From NCBI RefSeq assembly GCF_044748305.1, contig NZ_JBIVFT010000003.1, positions 124,001-188,000 of the forward strand: 64,000 nucleotides of DNA. Direction: 5' to 3'. Position numbers and translations under genes: made by a program. The notes under the pieces were generated by a model. The model saw nothing but the letters and a program-made list of their open reading frames with translations. It had not been told where the DNA came from and did not search any database. Shown here one piece after another: positions 41,899 through 49,689 of the stretch. Numbering within the stretch: position 1 is the stretch's first letter; the number at the start of each line of letters is the position of its first letter. This DNA comes from Arthrobacter_E sp044748305. GTDB taxonomy: Bacteria > Actinomycetota > Actinomycetes > Actinomycetales > Micrococcaceae.

Positions 41899-42348
41899 TC
41901 AGGCCGCGTGCTGTGACGGAGCTTCCAGCACGGCCTTGAGTCGTTCCAGCTGCTGGACCTCTTGCGCCAGGAGCTTGTGGGAGTCGCGCCAGTACAGGCG
42001 GCGGAAGCCCCGAGGGGTGAAATCAAGGGCGTACCTGACCCTTGTCGACTCGCCCTCCGTGCTCAGGTAATAGCCGCCCCGGGTCCCGATCGGACCGTAC
42101 AGCACGGCGAACTCGAGCTCTGCACCGCTGCGGGAGGCGGTGATCCGATAGGTTCCCGGAATGCCACTGACCTGGTTCGAATGGTACGACTGCTGATACA
42201 CGGCGCCCACCTTGCCTGCGGCACCGCTGCGCAGCACCACCGAGCGGAGGCCATCGCGCCAGAGGCTGTTGTTGATCCCGTCCGCGAGGAAGTCGAAGAC
42301 GGTCAGTGCATCACAGTGGATCAGCACATCGTGCGAAGCATGTACCAC
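41899..42348 (-). CDS. SRPBCC-family (START-like) protein
   Basis: The 149-residue product has the helix-grip pattern of polyketide-cyclase/START-like proteins: 'VHASHDVLIHCDALTVFDFLADGINNSLWRDGL', 'YRITASRSGAELEFAVLYGPIGTRGGYYLSTEGESTRVRYALDF' and a long C-terminal helix. GTG at 42348 follows AAGGAGG at 6 nt; a longer frame to 42408 has no such site. It probably binds a small hydrophobic ligand. It is divergent from the carboxypeptidase gene. Confidence 0.82.
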   Translation of the reverse strand: MVHASHDVLIHCDALTVFDFLADGINNSLWRDGLRSVVLRSGAAGKVGAVYQQSYHSNQVSGIPGTYRITASRSGAELEFAVLYGPIGTRGGYYLSTEGESTRVRYALDFTPRGFRRLYWRDSHKLLAQEVQQLERLKAVLEAPSQHAA

Positions 42349-42613
42349 CGTCGTCCTCCTTCCATTCCGATTCGCGCCCGAATACGTGTTCTGCATCCAG
42401 GACCCCAAAAAGAATACGATTCACTTGCAGCTACAACCAGGGCGCGGCGCGAGCTTTTACCGAATGGTTATCCTTCGCGGCCGTCCAGAGACCTCCGTCA
42501 CTCTCAGAGTGAGCTCCCAGCCTGAGCGGCACGAGATAGTTACCGGATCGTTCCCTGCAAATCCCGGGCATCGCGCGATCATGGCCTTGACACGCATCTT
42601 CAGGGGGTCCGTC

Positions 42614-44035
42614 ATGCCAACACCTCGCCGGTCCACGCCCATCGCCCGGTGGCTCGGATGCCTCTTCGCGGCCTTCTTGCCCCTCACGATGCTTCTCGGG
42701 GCCGGGAACCCTGCACAAGCGACGGGCAATCCGCTTCCATCGGTGGATCCGGTCAGCACGGCCTCCAGCATCACCGTGCTGGTCAACAAGCAAAGGCCGC
42801 TGAACCCGCTCCAGTACTATCCCTCAGACCTGGTGAACTTCCGCGGCACAGGGCAGTATCTCCGGGCCGAGGCGGCGACCGCGCTGAACAATCTTTTCAA
42901 TGCCGCCGGGGCTGCAGGCCGGCCCCTCACAGTCGTCAGCGCGTTCCGGAGCTATCAGACCCAGGTGAGCACATACAACTACTACGTGAGCCTGTACGGC
43001 GAAGCCTATGCCTCGACCATCTCCGCCCGCCCCGGCTACAGCGAACATCAGACCGGGCTGGCCGTCGACGTCGGCAACACCTACAACTGCGGACTGTCCA
43101 CCTGCTTCGGCAGCACGCCGGAAGGCCAGTGGGTCGCGGCGAATGCCTGGCGTTTCGGCTTCGTGATCCGATACCCCAACGGATACACCGGCACCACCGG
43201 GTACGCCTACGAACCCTGGCATCTGCGCTACGTCGGCGGGGATCTGTCCACCGATCTCCGTGCCCGGCGGATCCCCACCCTTGAGCAGTACTTCGCCGGA
43301 AACCCCGCACGCTCAGCGACGGTGAAGAACGGCGGGGACATCCTCGCCGTCGACAGCGGCGGCGCCCTGCGGATCTACCGGGGCGCCAACGGCTCCCTGG
43401 CTCTCGCCGGAACGGTGGGCGGCAACTGGTCCGGACTGCGCGAAGGTCACCTGGTCGACTGGACCGGCGACGGCGTGTACGACGTCGTCGGGGTCCATCG
43501 CGACGGCCGTCTGCTCCTGTACCGCGGGCTCAGCGGCGGCGGATTCGCGGCACCACAGGTGATCGGGAACGGCTGGGGACCCATGACCCTGGCGATCGGC
43601 GCACTGAAATCGGGGCAACGGTCGGGCATTCTTGCGTACAACGCGGCAGGCAATCTCTACTACTACGCGAACACCGCGGGCGGGGCACCATCCGCTGCCG
43701 GCTATGTCGGCACCGGATGGAAGGGCACCATGCTCATGCTCAGTGACTTCACCAGCGATGGACAGACCGATGTCCTGGCCAAATTCCCGAATGGCGCACT
43801 GCGCATGTACACCGGCAACGGCACCGCGACCCTGCGCGGCTACACCACGATCGGCACCGCCTGGCAGGCCTTCAGTACCGCCTTCCCCGACTACGGATTC
43901 GCTGGCCCCGGGACCCGCGGCATCATGGCCAGAAAAGGGGACGGGAGCCTGGTCTACTACGGTTTCCGGAACGGACAGTGGCTTGCCCCGAGGACCGTCG
44001 GCTGGGGCTGGTCTCCGCTGAACATCTTCCGCTGA
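42614..44035 (+). CDS. Secreted D-alanyl-D-alanine carboxypeptidase (VanY/M15B) with beta-propeller-like C-terminal repeats
   Basis: The 473-residue protein has a signal peptide ('RWLGCLFAAFLPLTMLLGAGNPAQA', cut after AQA). The peptidase domain (about 50-215) carries the M15 zinc ligands His and Asp in 'YSEHQTGLAVDVG' and the catalytic Glu and ligand His in 'YEPWHLRYVG'. From about residue 230, repeats of the type 'GDILAVDSGGALRIYRG' and 'DWTGDGVYDVVGVHRDGRLLLYRG' look like FG-GAP/tachylectin-like propeller blades for wall or glycan binding. It trims the terminal D-Ala of peptidoglycan. ATG at 42614 has AGGGGG 6 nt upstream. The 265-nt divergent gap is A/T-richer and presumably holds both promoters. 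Confidence 0.9.
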   Translation: MPTPRRSTPIARWLGCLFAAFLPLTMLLGAGNPAQATGNPLPSVDPVSTASSITVLVNKQRPLNPLQYYPSDLVNFRGTGQYLRAEAATALNNLFNAAGAAGRPLTVVSAFRSYQTQVSTYNYYVSLYGEAYASTISARPGYSEHQTGLAVDVGNTYNCGLSTCFGSTPEGQWVAANAWRFGFVIRYPNGYTGTTGYAYEPWHLRYVGGDLSTDLRARRIPTLEQYFAGNPARSATVKNGGDILAVDSGGALRIYRGANGSLALAGTVGGNWSGLREGHLVDWTGDGVYDVVGVHRDGRLLLYRGLSGGGFAAPQVIGNGWGPMTLAIGALKSGQRSGILAYNAAGNLYYYANTAGGAPSAAGYVGTGWKGTMLMLSDFTSDGQTDVLAKFPNGALRMYTGNGTATLRGYTTIGTAWQAFSTAFPDYGFAGPGTRGIMARKGDGSLVYYGFRNGQWLAPRTVGWGWSPLNIFR

Positions 44036-44125
44036 AGCTTCCCGGGCCCGGCCCCAGGACGGATTAGCACCGGCGCTCACGCTGCGCTAAGCTGGGGCGT
44101 GCTGCCGCAGGACTCTGCGGCTTCC

Positions 44126-44196
44126 GGGGCTGTAGCTCAATGGTAGAGCACCTGCTTCCCAAGCAGGTGACGCGGGTTCGATTCCCGTCAGCCCCT
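44126..44196 (+). tRNA. tRNA-Gly (anticodon CCC)
   Basis: A full cloverleaf can be drawn: acceptor GGGGCTG/CAGCCCC, D-arm GCTC...GAGC, anticodon stem CCTGC/GCAGG with loop TTCCCAA (anticodon CCC), and T-arm with GGTTCGATT. The discriminator is T and CCA is not encoded. It reads GGG codons. Confidence 0.96.
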
Positions 44197-44274
44197 CCGA
44201 CGAAGGCCCAGGCGGGGATCCGTCCGAAGGGTTCTGCGGAGCAGAAACCGCTGGCGATGAGCGAAGCGTCTCTC

Positions 44275-44280
44275 TAGTCT
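44275..44280 (+). promoter_or_regulatory. -10 element of a probable leaderless promoter
   Basis: TAGTCT ends 6 nt before the ATG of the aldo/keto reductase gene at 44287. No ribosome-binding site is present. Confidence 0.4.
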
Positions 44281-44286
44281 TCGACC

Positions 44287-45135
44287 ATGACCTCTATTCT
44301 CTCTCCCGGCACCTATCCCTTGGCTGGCAGAAACGTTCTGCGAGTCGGCTTCGGCGCCATGCGCTTGCACGCCACTCCTCCACACTTCCAGGAGGCAAGG
44401 ACTCTCCTGCAACGCGCCATGGAACTCGGCATCGACCACCTCGATACGAGTGATTACTATGGTCCTCACCTCGTGAACCAGGCGATCAGACATTCGCTCC
44501 ACCCATACCCGACGCCACTACGGCTTATCACCAAGCTGGGTTGGCGTATCGATAAGGGTCGTTTCATTCCAGCCGCCGATCCCGAAGACCTACGACGTGG
44601 CGTGGAAGACAATCTCCGGAATCTGGGGCTCGATACCCTGGACGGCGCCTATCTGCGTCTCGATGAGCAAACACACGCGCGCCCGGGCAGCTTTGATGCC
44701 GCACTGGAAGAGCTGCGAAAGATGCAGGAGAGCGGTCTGATCCGACATCTCGGGATCAGCAACGCCTCGGCAGAACAGGTCCGCCACGCGCAGCGTCTGA
44801 TCAAGGTGGAGATGGTTCAGAATCTGCACCATCTCTCCGCACTTCAGGACGACCAATTGATCGAAGAGCTCGCCGAACAAGAAATTCCGTACATAGCGTT
44901 TTTCCCATTGCACGGCGTCCCAGTCACTATGCGGCCGCAGATCGCGACGCTCGCACAGCAGCACTCCGTAAGTCCCTCAGCTGCTGTGCTAGCCCTACTG
45001 TTACGCCGTCACCCGAACCTTCTGGTCATTCCCGGGACCTCGAACCCTCAGCATCTGGAAGAAAACCTGCAAGCGCTACGGCTCCTCGATCCACCAGCGA
45101 CTCAAGCGAAATCTACGCGCGCCCCTGCTCCGTGA
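44287..45135 (+). CDS. Aldo/keto reductase (YdbC-like)
   Basis: The 282-residue protein has the barrel motifs 'AMELGIDHLDTSDYYGPHLVN' (Asp, Tyr), 'LRLITKLGW' (Lys) and 'LVIPGTSNPQHLEENL' (cofactor loop). At the catalytic His position it reads 'DGAYLRLDE', as in YdbC-like actinobacterial members that lack this His, so the chemistry may differ from classical carbonyl reduction. Its codon use is slightly more A/T-rich than that of its neighbours. It lies 90 nt downstream of tRNA-Gly, a usual site for acquired genes, but no integrase or repeat of the tRNA end is seen. Confidence 0.85.
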   Translation: MTSILSPGTYPLAGRNVLRVGFGAMRLHATPPHFQEARTLLQRAMELGIDHLDTSDYYGPHLVNQAIRHSLHPYPTPLRLITKLGWRIDKGRFIPAADPEDLRRGVEDNLRNLGLDTLDGAYLRLDEQTHARPGSFDAALEELRKMQESGLIRHLGISNASAEQVRHAQRLIKVEMVQNLHHLSALQDDQLIEELAEQEIPYIAFFPLHGVPVTMRPQIATLAQQHSVSPSAAVLALLLRRHPNLLVIPGTSNPQHLEENLQALRLLDPPATQAKSTRAPAP

Positions 45136-45190
45136 GCGATCTCGATCGGTACGCATCGCGTGCATGTTGCGCGCTGCGATGCGGGCATGG

Positions 45191-45222
45191 AAAAGGCCGG
45201 CCATCCGTGCGGATGACCGGCC
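45191..45222 (-). terminator. Rho-independent terminator of the rpmB-rpmG-rpsN unit
   Basis: On the minus strand GGCCGGTCATCC and GGATGGCCGGCC pair with a single mismatch around a 4-nt loop, followed by TTTT. It lies 42 nt past the rpsN stop. Confidence 0.85.
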
Positions 45223-45263
45223 CTTCAGTCTCAGGTGGAAGCGACCCTCAGAGGGTCACGGAC

Positions 45264-45569
45264 CTACCAGGAAGACTTGGTGATGCCCGGCAGCTCGCCC
45301 TTGTGGGCCATGTCGCGGAAGCGGACACGGGAGATGCCGAACTTCTGGAAGGTGCCACGGGGGCGGCCGTCGATGGCGTCGCGGTTGCGGACGCGGACGG
45401 GGGAAGCGTTGCGGGGCAGCTTCTGCAGACCCAGGCGGGCCTCCTCGCGTGCCTCGTCGGTCGCGTTCGGGTCGACCAGGGTCTTCTTGAGCTCGAGGCG
45501 CTTGGCAGCGTAGCGCTCAACGATGACCTTGCGCTGCTCGTTGCGAGCAATCTTGGACTTCTTAGCCAT
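45264..45569 (-). CDS. rpsN: 30S ribosomal protein S14 (long, zinc-free form)
   Basis: The 101-residue product 'MAKKSKIARNEQRKVIVERY...' with 'LPRNASPVRVRNRDAIDGRPRGTFQKFGISRVRFRDMAHKGELPGITKSSW' is the long S14 that lacks the CxxC zinc ribbon of the 61-residue type. ATG at 45569 is the canonical start; a longer frame adds 14 unrelated residues. It is third in the rpmB-rpmG-rpsN cluster. In actinobacteria this form usually accompanies a zinc-binding S14 in the main ribosomal operon and can replace it when zinc is scarce. Confidence 0.95.
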   Translation of the reverse strand: MAKKSKIARNEQRKVIVERYAAKRLELKKTLVDPNATDEAREEARLGLQKLPRNASPVRVRNRDAIDGRPRGTFQKFGISRVRFRDMAHKGELPGITKSSW

Positions 45570-45573
45570 GTGT

Positions 45574-45744
45574 TTAGCGCTCCTCTCGGAATTCAACGTG
45601 CTGGCGGACAACCGGGTCGTACTTCTTCAGGACCAGGCGGTCCGGGTCGTTACGACGGTTCTTGCGCGTCACGTAGGTGTAGCCGGTGCCCGCGGTGGAC
45701 TTCAGCTTGATGATCGGACGTACGTCCTTGTCCTTCTTTGCCAT
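45574..45744 (-). CDS. rpmG: 50S ribosomal protein L33 (zinc-free form)
   Basis: A 56-residue protein is encoded: 'MAKKDKDVRPIIKLKSTAG', 'GYTYVTRKNRRNDPDRLVLKKYDP', 'VVRQHVEFREER'. It lacks the four Cys of the zinc-binding L33. Its ATG overlaps the rpmB stop by one base (TAATG) and its stop lies 4 nt before rpsN, so the three genes form one unit. Confidence 0.95.
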   Translation of the reverse strand: MAKKDKDVRPIIKLKSTAGTGYTYVTRKNRRNDPDRLVLKKYDPVVRQHVEFREER

Positions 45745-45980
45745 TAGAGCTTCACCCCACGAGCCAGAATCTCGGCGACAACAGCGTCGATACCGCGTTG
45801 GTCGATGACCTTGATGCCCTTGGCAGAAACCTGCAGGGTCACGTTACGGCGCAGGGACGGAACCCAGTAGCGCTTCTTCTGGATGTTCGGGTCGAACCGA
45901 CGCTTGTTGCGGCGGTGCGAGTGCGAAATGCTGTGCCCGAAGCCCGGCTCGGCCCCAGTCACCTGGCAGTGTGCTGCCAT
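45744..45980 (-). CDS. rpmB: 50S ribosomal protein L28
   Basis: The 78-residue product 'MAAHCQVTGAEPGFGHSISHSHRRNKRRFDPNIQKKRYWVPSLRRNVTLQVSAKGIKVIDQRGIDAVV' is L28 with a single Cys rather than the zinc-binding set. GAGGAG stands 6 nt before the ATG. Its leader holds a small hairpin (CCGGGA/TCCCGG, 46007-46028). No TGATAATCATT-like Zur box was found upstream, so zinc repression of this set is not supported here. Confidence 0.95.
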   Translation of the reverse strand: MAAHCQVTGAEPGFGHSISHSHRRNKRRFDPNIQKKRYWVPSLRRNVTLQVSAKGIKVIDQRGIDAVVAEILARGVKL

Positions 45981-46272
45981 GATCGACTCCTCGATGTTCA
46001 GTGATACCGGGACGGTTTTCCTTCCCGGGCGCTGCCGTCGCGTCCACGCACGTCACCCCTGAAAGGATGAGCACGGGAAACAGAAATGGCTGACTTGAGC
46101 CCCTAACTACCGGCGAGCTTGACCGCGAGGTCCGCTGCAAGCCGGAGCAATCAGGCACACTTCACACAACTGAGCGCTTATCAAGTCTAGCGACGTCCGT
46201 CAATTAAGGCGAATCGGCGCCGTTCAGGGACCGTGCTGCTCACAGGTGGGACGCCTCCGGGCTACGGCTCCT

Positions 46273-46349
46273 CCGGCCGAGTTCGTGGGTTCTGTCCGAG
46301 TTCGTCGGCTTAATCCACGAACTCGGACAGAACCCACGAACTCGGCCGG
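46273..46349. repeat. Extragenic palindrome, family A copy 2
   Basis: Arms of about 33 perfectly paired bases (46273-46305 and 46317-46349) flank an 11-nt centre. Each arm has CCGAGTTCGT-type units around GGGTTCTGT. The core differs from copy 1 (TTCTGTCC instead of TTTCGGCT) on both arms, so pairing is kept. It lies 11 nt past the end of the first SGNH gene. Confidence 0.9.
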
Positions 46350-46360
46350 ATCACTCAGAC

Positions 46361-47167
46361 TCAATCTCCCAGCATGGCAGCATCCACCAGGTGCGGATAG
46401 CGCGGGCTGAGCGAATCACCGGACGAGGTCCCCGTCAGACGACGGCGGATCCACGGCAACGCGGCATCGCGGGTCCATTCCGCATTGGCTTTCAACGCAT
46501 CGGCGGCCGGCAGAGGTGCGACGACGGGCAGGACAGGCGCTTGGAAAGCACCCGCCGGAGCGACAGGGGTCTGGCGTCCATTCAGGCGGTGAAACACCCG
46601 CTCAGCCATGTTCCGGTGACCGAGGGCCGACATGTGCATCCGGTCCTCACCCCAGAAGCGCCAGTCGTTGTACTCATCGAAGCGCCAGTAATCGACCACG
46701 GTGGCCCCGAAGTCCTCGGCGATGCCCCGCACCAGCTCGTTGTAGATGGCGGTACGCCCGCGCATGGCCCCGAAAACCTTTGAGGAACGCGCGTCGAAGC
46801 CGGTGAACATCAGTACCTGTGCGCCGGATTCACGGAGCCGCACCACTGCCTTGCCGTACTCGGCGAGCAGCGCGTCGATGTCGACCTTCGGACGCAGGAT
46901 GTCGTTGGCCCCCGCGTAGATGGTGACCAACGTGGGGCGCAGCGCAAGCGCCGCGTCAACCTGTTCCGTCAGAATGCCTCGCAGTTTGCGCCCGCGGATC
47001 GCCAGATTCGCGTAGCCGACGACGCCGTCGCCCGCGTCCTGCGCGAGCATCAGTGCCAGCCGATCCGCCCAGCCCCGCACACCATTGGGGCGAGCGGCGT
47101 CGACGTCACCGACGCCTTCCGTGAAGGAATCCCCCAGGGCGACATATCGTGTGGTGAATTCAGGCAT
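46361..47167 (-). CDS. SGNH/GDSL hydrolase (paralogue 1)
   Basis: The 268-residue protein has SGNH blocks 'YVALGDSFTEGVGD' (nucleophile Ser), 'YANLAIRGRKL' (Gly/Asn region), 'VTIYAGANDIL' (GxND) and 'DRMHMSALGHRNMA' (Asp-x-x-His). Unlike classic secreted esterases it has no signal peptide. The C-terminal 'WIRRRLTGTSSGDSLSPRYP' recurs in the paralogues at 48778 and 49690. Esterase or acetyl-hydrolase activity on a glycan or small ester is likely. Its start overlaps the MarR gene by 8 nt. Confidence 0.9.
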   Translation of the reverse strand: MPEFTTRYVALGDSFTEGVGDVDAARPNGVRGWADRLALMLAQDAGDGVVGYANLAIRGRKLRGILTEQVDAALALRPTLVTIYAGANDILRPKVDIDALLAEYGKAVVRLRESGAQVLMFTGFDARSSKVFGAMRGRTAIYNELVRGIAEDFGATVVDYWRFDEYNDWRFWGEDRMHMSALGHRNMAERVFHRLNGRQTPVAPAGAFQAPVLPVVAPLPAADALKANAEWTRDAALPWIRRRLTGTSSGDSLSPRYPHLVDAAMLGD

Positions 47168-47678
47168 CGTGTTCCTCTCCGCAAGATTCCTTCAGCGCCT
47201 GGTTCTCCCGCAGGATCCAGTGCTCGCAATTCAGACGGGCGACGATTCTCTCCCCCACCCGGGCCAGATCCTCCACGTCACGCTCATCCAGGGCGTCGAA
47301 AACGAGTTCCCGGACCACCTCGACGTGTTCGGGGGCGAGGCGCACCAGGGTCGTGTAGCCGTCTTCGGTGAGGTGAGCCACCGTGACACGCGCGTCCTGG
47401 GGATGCGACTGCCGCTCCACCCAGCCCCGTCCCTGCAATTTGGTGACCACATGGGACAGCCTCGAAAGGGAGGCGGAGGTCCGGGCCGCCAGCTCACTCA
47501 TCGGAAGGAACCGGCCTTCCGTCTCGGAGAGCATGGCCAGCACGTTGTAGTCGAAGAGCGAAAGCCTGCCCCGGTTGTTCAGATCGGTGTCCAGTGCCGC
47601 CGGCAGGAGCGTGCTCACGCTCACCACGGCGAGCCAAGCACGCCGCTCTGAAGGATTGAGCCACTGCACGTCCGTCAT
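47160..47678 (-). CDS. MarR-family transcriptional regulator
   Basis: The 172-residue product has a MarR winged helix: 'LSLFDYNVLAMLSETEGRFLPMSELAARTSASLSRLSHVVTKLQGRGWVERQSHPQDARVTVAHLTEDG'. The C-terminal helix ends with a His/Cys-containing tail ('LNCEHWILRENQALKESCGEEHDA'). ATG at 47678 lies 7 nt past TAGAAT; the longer frame upstream is not supported. It is translationally linked to the SGNH hydrolase downstream, which it may regulate. Confidence 0.9.
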   Translation of the reverse strand: MTDVQWLNPSERRAWLAVVSVSTLLPAALDTDLNNRGRLSLFDYNVLAMLSETEGRFLPMSELAARTSASLSRLSHVVTKLQGRGWVERQSHPQDARVTVAHLTEDGYTTLVRLAPEHVEVVRELVFDALDERDVEDLARVGERIVARLNCEHWILRENQALKESCGEEHDA

Positions 47679-47685
47679 AGAGGAA

Positions 47686-47714
47686 ATTCTAGTTCTCCTT
47701 CCGGGCGAGGTCAG
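47686..47714 (-). promoter_or_regulatory. Leaderless promoter of the marR-SGNH unit
   Basis: On the minus strand CTGACC (47714-47709) and TAGAAT (47691-47686) are spaced by 17 nt, and the ATG follows 7 nt later. Confidence 0.6.
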
Positions 47715-47773
47715 CGCGGGGTTACGGAACATCGGGACAGTTAGACTCTCAGCCCATGGGGACCGGAGGACAA

Positions 47774-48355
47774 GTGAAGAGCTCACGCACCGTTTCGCAT
47801 CTGCGGCGGCTGGGAACGACATGTCTGGTGCTTGCAATAGCGTCGGCCCTGGCGCACCTTGCCGGGCTGCTCGTGGTCATCGGGACGAACGTCCTGCCTT
47901 TCTGGACGATCAGCGGCATATTGCTGATCGCCTACCTGACGCTTCTCGTGGTCGCCTACCTGGCGGCGCGCGGCAGTACCGTCCCTCCAGTCGCTCGGAG
48001 CGTACTGGTGTTCCGCACCATCTCGATCTCTGCGCTGTGCCTCCTGTGCCTGAGCGGCGCGTTCAATGACTTCGGCGCCAGCTACAGGGTTCTCGATCCC
48101 CCGGCGGCCAACGGCTGCCGGGCCGTCGTACGAGAAGTCTCCTTCCTCTTCGCCGGCAGCGGCGAGGTGTACTCCGCCTGGCCTTTCGGAATCGCATCGC
48201 GCACGGGCTCCTGGACCGCGGATGACGGATACAAGCCGGTCGCTCATGGCTCCTACACCCTGAACTGGCACGGAAACGAAGGCGTCCTCCATCTCGTCGG
48301 AGACCACGACCCGGTATGGCCCGCACTCCAGACCGTTCGCTGCGGTCTGGTCTGA
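47774..48355 (+). CDS. Putative membrane protein of unknown function
   Basis: The 193-residue product has three predicted helices in its N-terminal half ('LGTTCLVLAIASALAHLAGLLVVIG', 'ISGILLIAYLTLLVVAYLAA', 'TISISALCLLCLSGAF') and a soluble C-terminal domain of about 85 residues, probably outside the cell, with two Cys ('GCRAVVREVSF', 'TVRCGLV') that may form a disulfide. GTG at 47774 follows GGAGG at 4 nt. I do not recognise the family. Confidence 0.7.
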   Translation: MKSSRTVSHLRRLGTTCLVLAIASALAHLAGLLVVIGTNVLPFWTISGILLIAYLTLLVVAYLAARGSTVPPVARSVLVFRTISISALCLLCLSGAFNDFGASYRVLDPPAANGCRAVVREVSFLFAGSGEVYSAWPFGIASRTGSWTADDGYKPVAHGSYTLNWHGNEGVLHLVGDHDPVWPALQTVRCGLV

Positions 48356-48447
48356 TCCAGGCGCCTTACGAGCTCAGCAGTCCGTCGCATCCTGATCCGC
48401 CGGCTGGCGGCTCACCGCTGCGCGGAACGCCCGATTACCCTGGAAGC

Positions 48448-48753
48448 ATGATCGTGGTCTCCCTCAGCTACAAGGTTTCGCTCGATGTGGTGGAATTCCA
48501 CATCCCCGCCCACCTGGAATGGCTCGACGCCTGCTACAGCGAAGGTCTCTTCGTCGCATCCGGCCGCAAATCACCCCGGACCGGTGGCATCCTGCTCTCC
48601 ACCGCCCCTCTCGACGAGGTGACGGCCGCGGTGCAGCGCGATCCGTTCTACGTCAATGGTGTGGCCGACTTCGACATCGAAGAATTCGTACCGAACCGGG
48701 TGGCGGAAGGCTACGAAGCGCTGCTTCCGGAATCCGGCACGACGACGGCGTAG
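48448..48753 (+). CDS. YciI-family protein
   Basis: The 101-residue product fits YciI: 'MIVVSLSYKVSLDVVEFHIPAHLEWLDACYSEGLFVASGRK', 'GGILLSTAPLDEVTAAVQRDPFYVNGVADFDIEEFVP'. His and Asp (in 'PAHLEWL' and 'QRDPFY') are at the conserved positions. The ATG at 48448 lies 6 nt after TACCCT, a leaderless pattern. It converges with the second SGNH gene. It is distinct from the YciI protein at 14653. Confidence 0.85.
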   Translation: MIVVSLSYKVSLDVVEFHIPAHLEWLDACYSEGLFVASGRKSPRTGGILLSTAPLDEVTAAVQRDPFYVNGVADFDIEEFVPNRVAEGYEALLPESGTTTA

Positions 48754-48777
48754 GAGTCTCCGCCCCGAACCAGGAAG

Positions 48778-49680
48778 TCAGCCGACCAGAGCGTCGGCCT
48801 CATTGGCGTGGGCGGCTGCGGGTGCGGACCGTGCGAAGAACGGCCCGGACACCTCAGGGACCACCGGCTCAGGAGTCACAAGCGGAAGGCCCGTCACAGC
48901 GTCCACACGGCTGAGCCGAGGCCATCGGGCGGCGAGCGCATCGCCGCTGGAGACACCCCGGATCTTGCGGGACAGCCAGGGTGAGAAATCGCGGCGCAGC
49001 CACGCGACGTCGTCGGCGATCCGTTCCCGCAGACTCCACTCAGGAGAGTCCGATGACGTTCCGGGCTCTCCCGCCGGGCCCGTGCCGAGGCCGAGCAGTT
49101 CAAGCACCTTGTCCGCCATGTACTCGTGGCCGGCCACCGACATGTGCAGCCGGTCCGGTGCCCAGAGGGTCCGGTCCTGGAAGCGCTCGAAACACCAATA
49201 GTCGACCAGCACACAGTCCAGTTCCCGGGCGATCCGCCGGACGCGCGTGTTGTAGACGGCGTTGCGGAGCTTGAACGGCTCGAGCAAAGGGGACAGGGGA
49301 ACGTTGTACCCCGTGAAGAGCAGGACCTGAGCCCCGCTCCGGCGCAGGGTCAGCACCGCCTGTTCGAGCCGGCGCAGCAGATCGTCCAGATCCAGCCGTG
49401 CCATGAGCAGATCGTTGCCGCCGGCGTACAGGCTGACCAGGGTCGGCTGCATGTCGAGCGCCTGACTCAACTGCTCCTCGACGATCCGGTCCAGACGACG
49501 CCCGCGGACGGCGAGGTTGGCGTAGCGGGTCTCCGGGTTGAGCCCGCTCAACCTCTGAGCCACCCGGTCAGCCCAGCCGCGGCAGCCGTGCGGGAAAGAC
49601 GGCGCAACATCCCCGACGCCCTCCGTGAACGAATCGCCCAGCGCCACGAAACGGACCGGGCCGGTGAGTTCCAGCGTCAT
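48778..49680 (-). CDS. SGNH/GDSL hydrolase (paralogue 2)
   Basis: The 300-residue protein has 'FVALGDSFTEGVGD', 'YANLAVRGRRL', 'VSLYAGGNDLL' and 'DRLHMSVAGHEYMA', the four SGNH blocks, with no signal peptide. 'FSPWLSRKIRGVSSGDALAARWP' matches the C-terminal signature of the other two copies. The last 45 residues are Pro/Ala/Val-rich. ATG at 49680 has GGGAGG 4 nt upstream. It lies 9 nt after the third paralogue and is probably co-transcribed with it. Confidence 0.9.
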   Translation of the reverse strand: MTLELTGPVRFVALGDSFTEGVGDVAPSFPHGCRGWADRVAQRLSGLNPETRYANLAVRGRRLDRIVEEQLSQALDMQPTLVSLYAGGNDLLMARLDLDDLLRRLEQAVLTLRRSGAQVLLFTGYNVPLSPLLEPFKLRNAVYNTRVRRIARELDCVLVDYWCFERFQDRTLWAPDRLHMSVAGHEYMADKVLELLGLGTGPAGEPGTSSDSPEWSLRERIADDVAWLRRDFSPWLSRKIRGVSSGDALAARWPRLSRVDAVTGLPLVTPEPVVPEVSGPFFARSAPAAAHANEADALVG

Positions 49681-49689
49681 GAGACCTCC

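Noticed and set aside
44126..45135. Genomic island inserted at tRNA-Gly
   Set aside because: Only one slightly A/T-richer gene follows; no integrase and no second copy of the tRNA 3' end were found.
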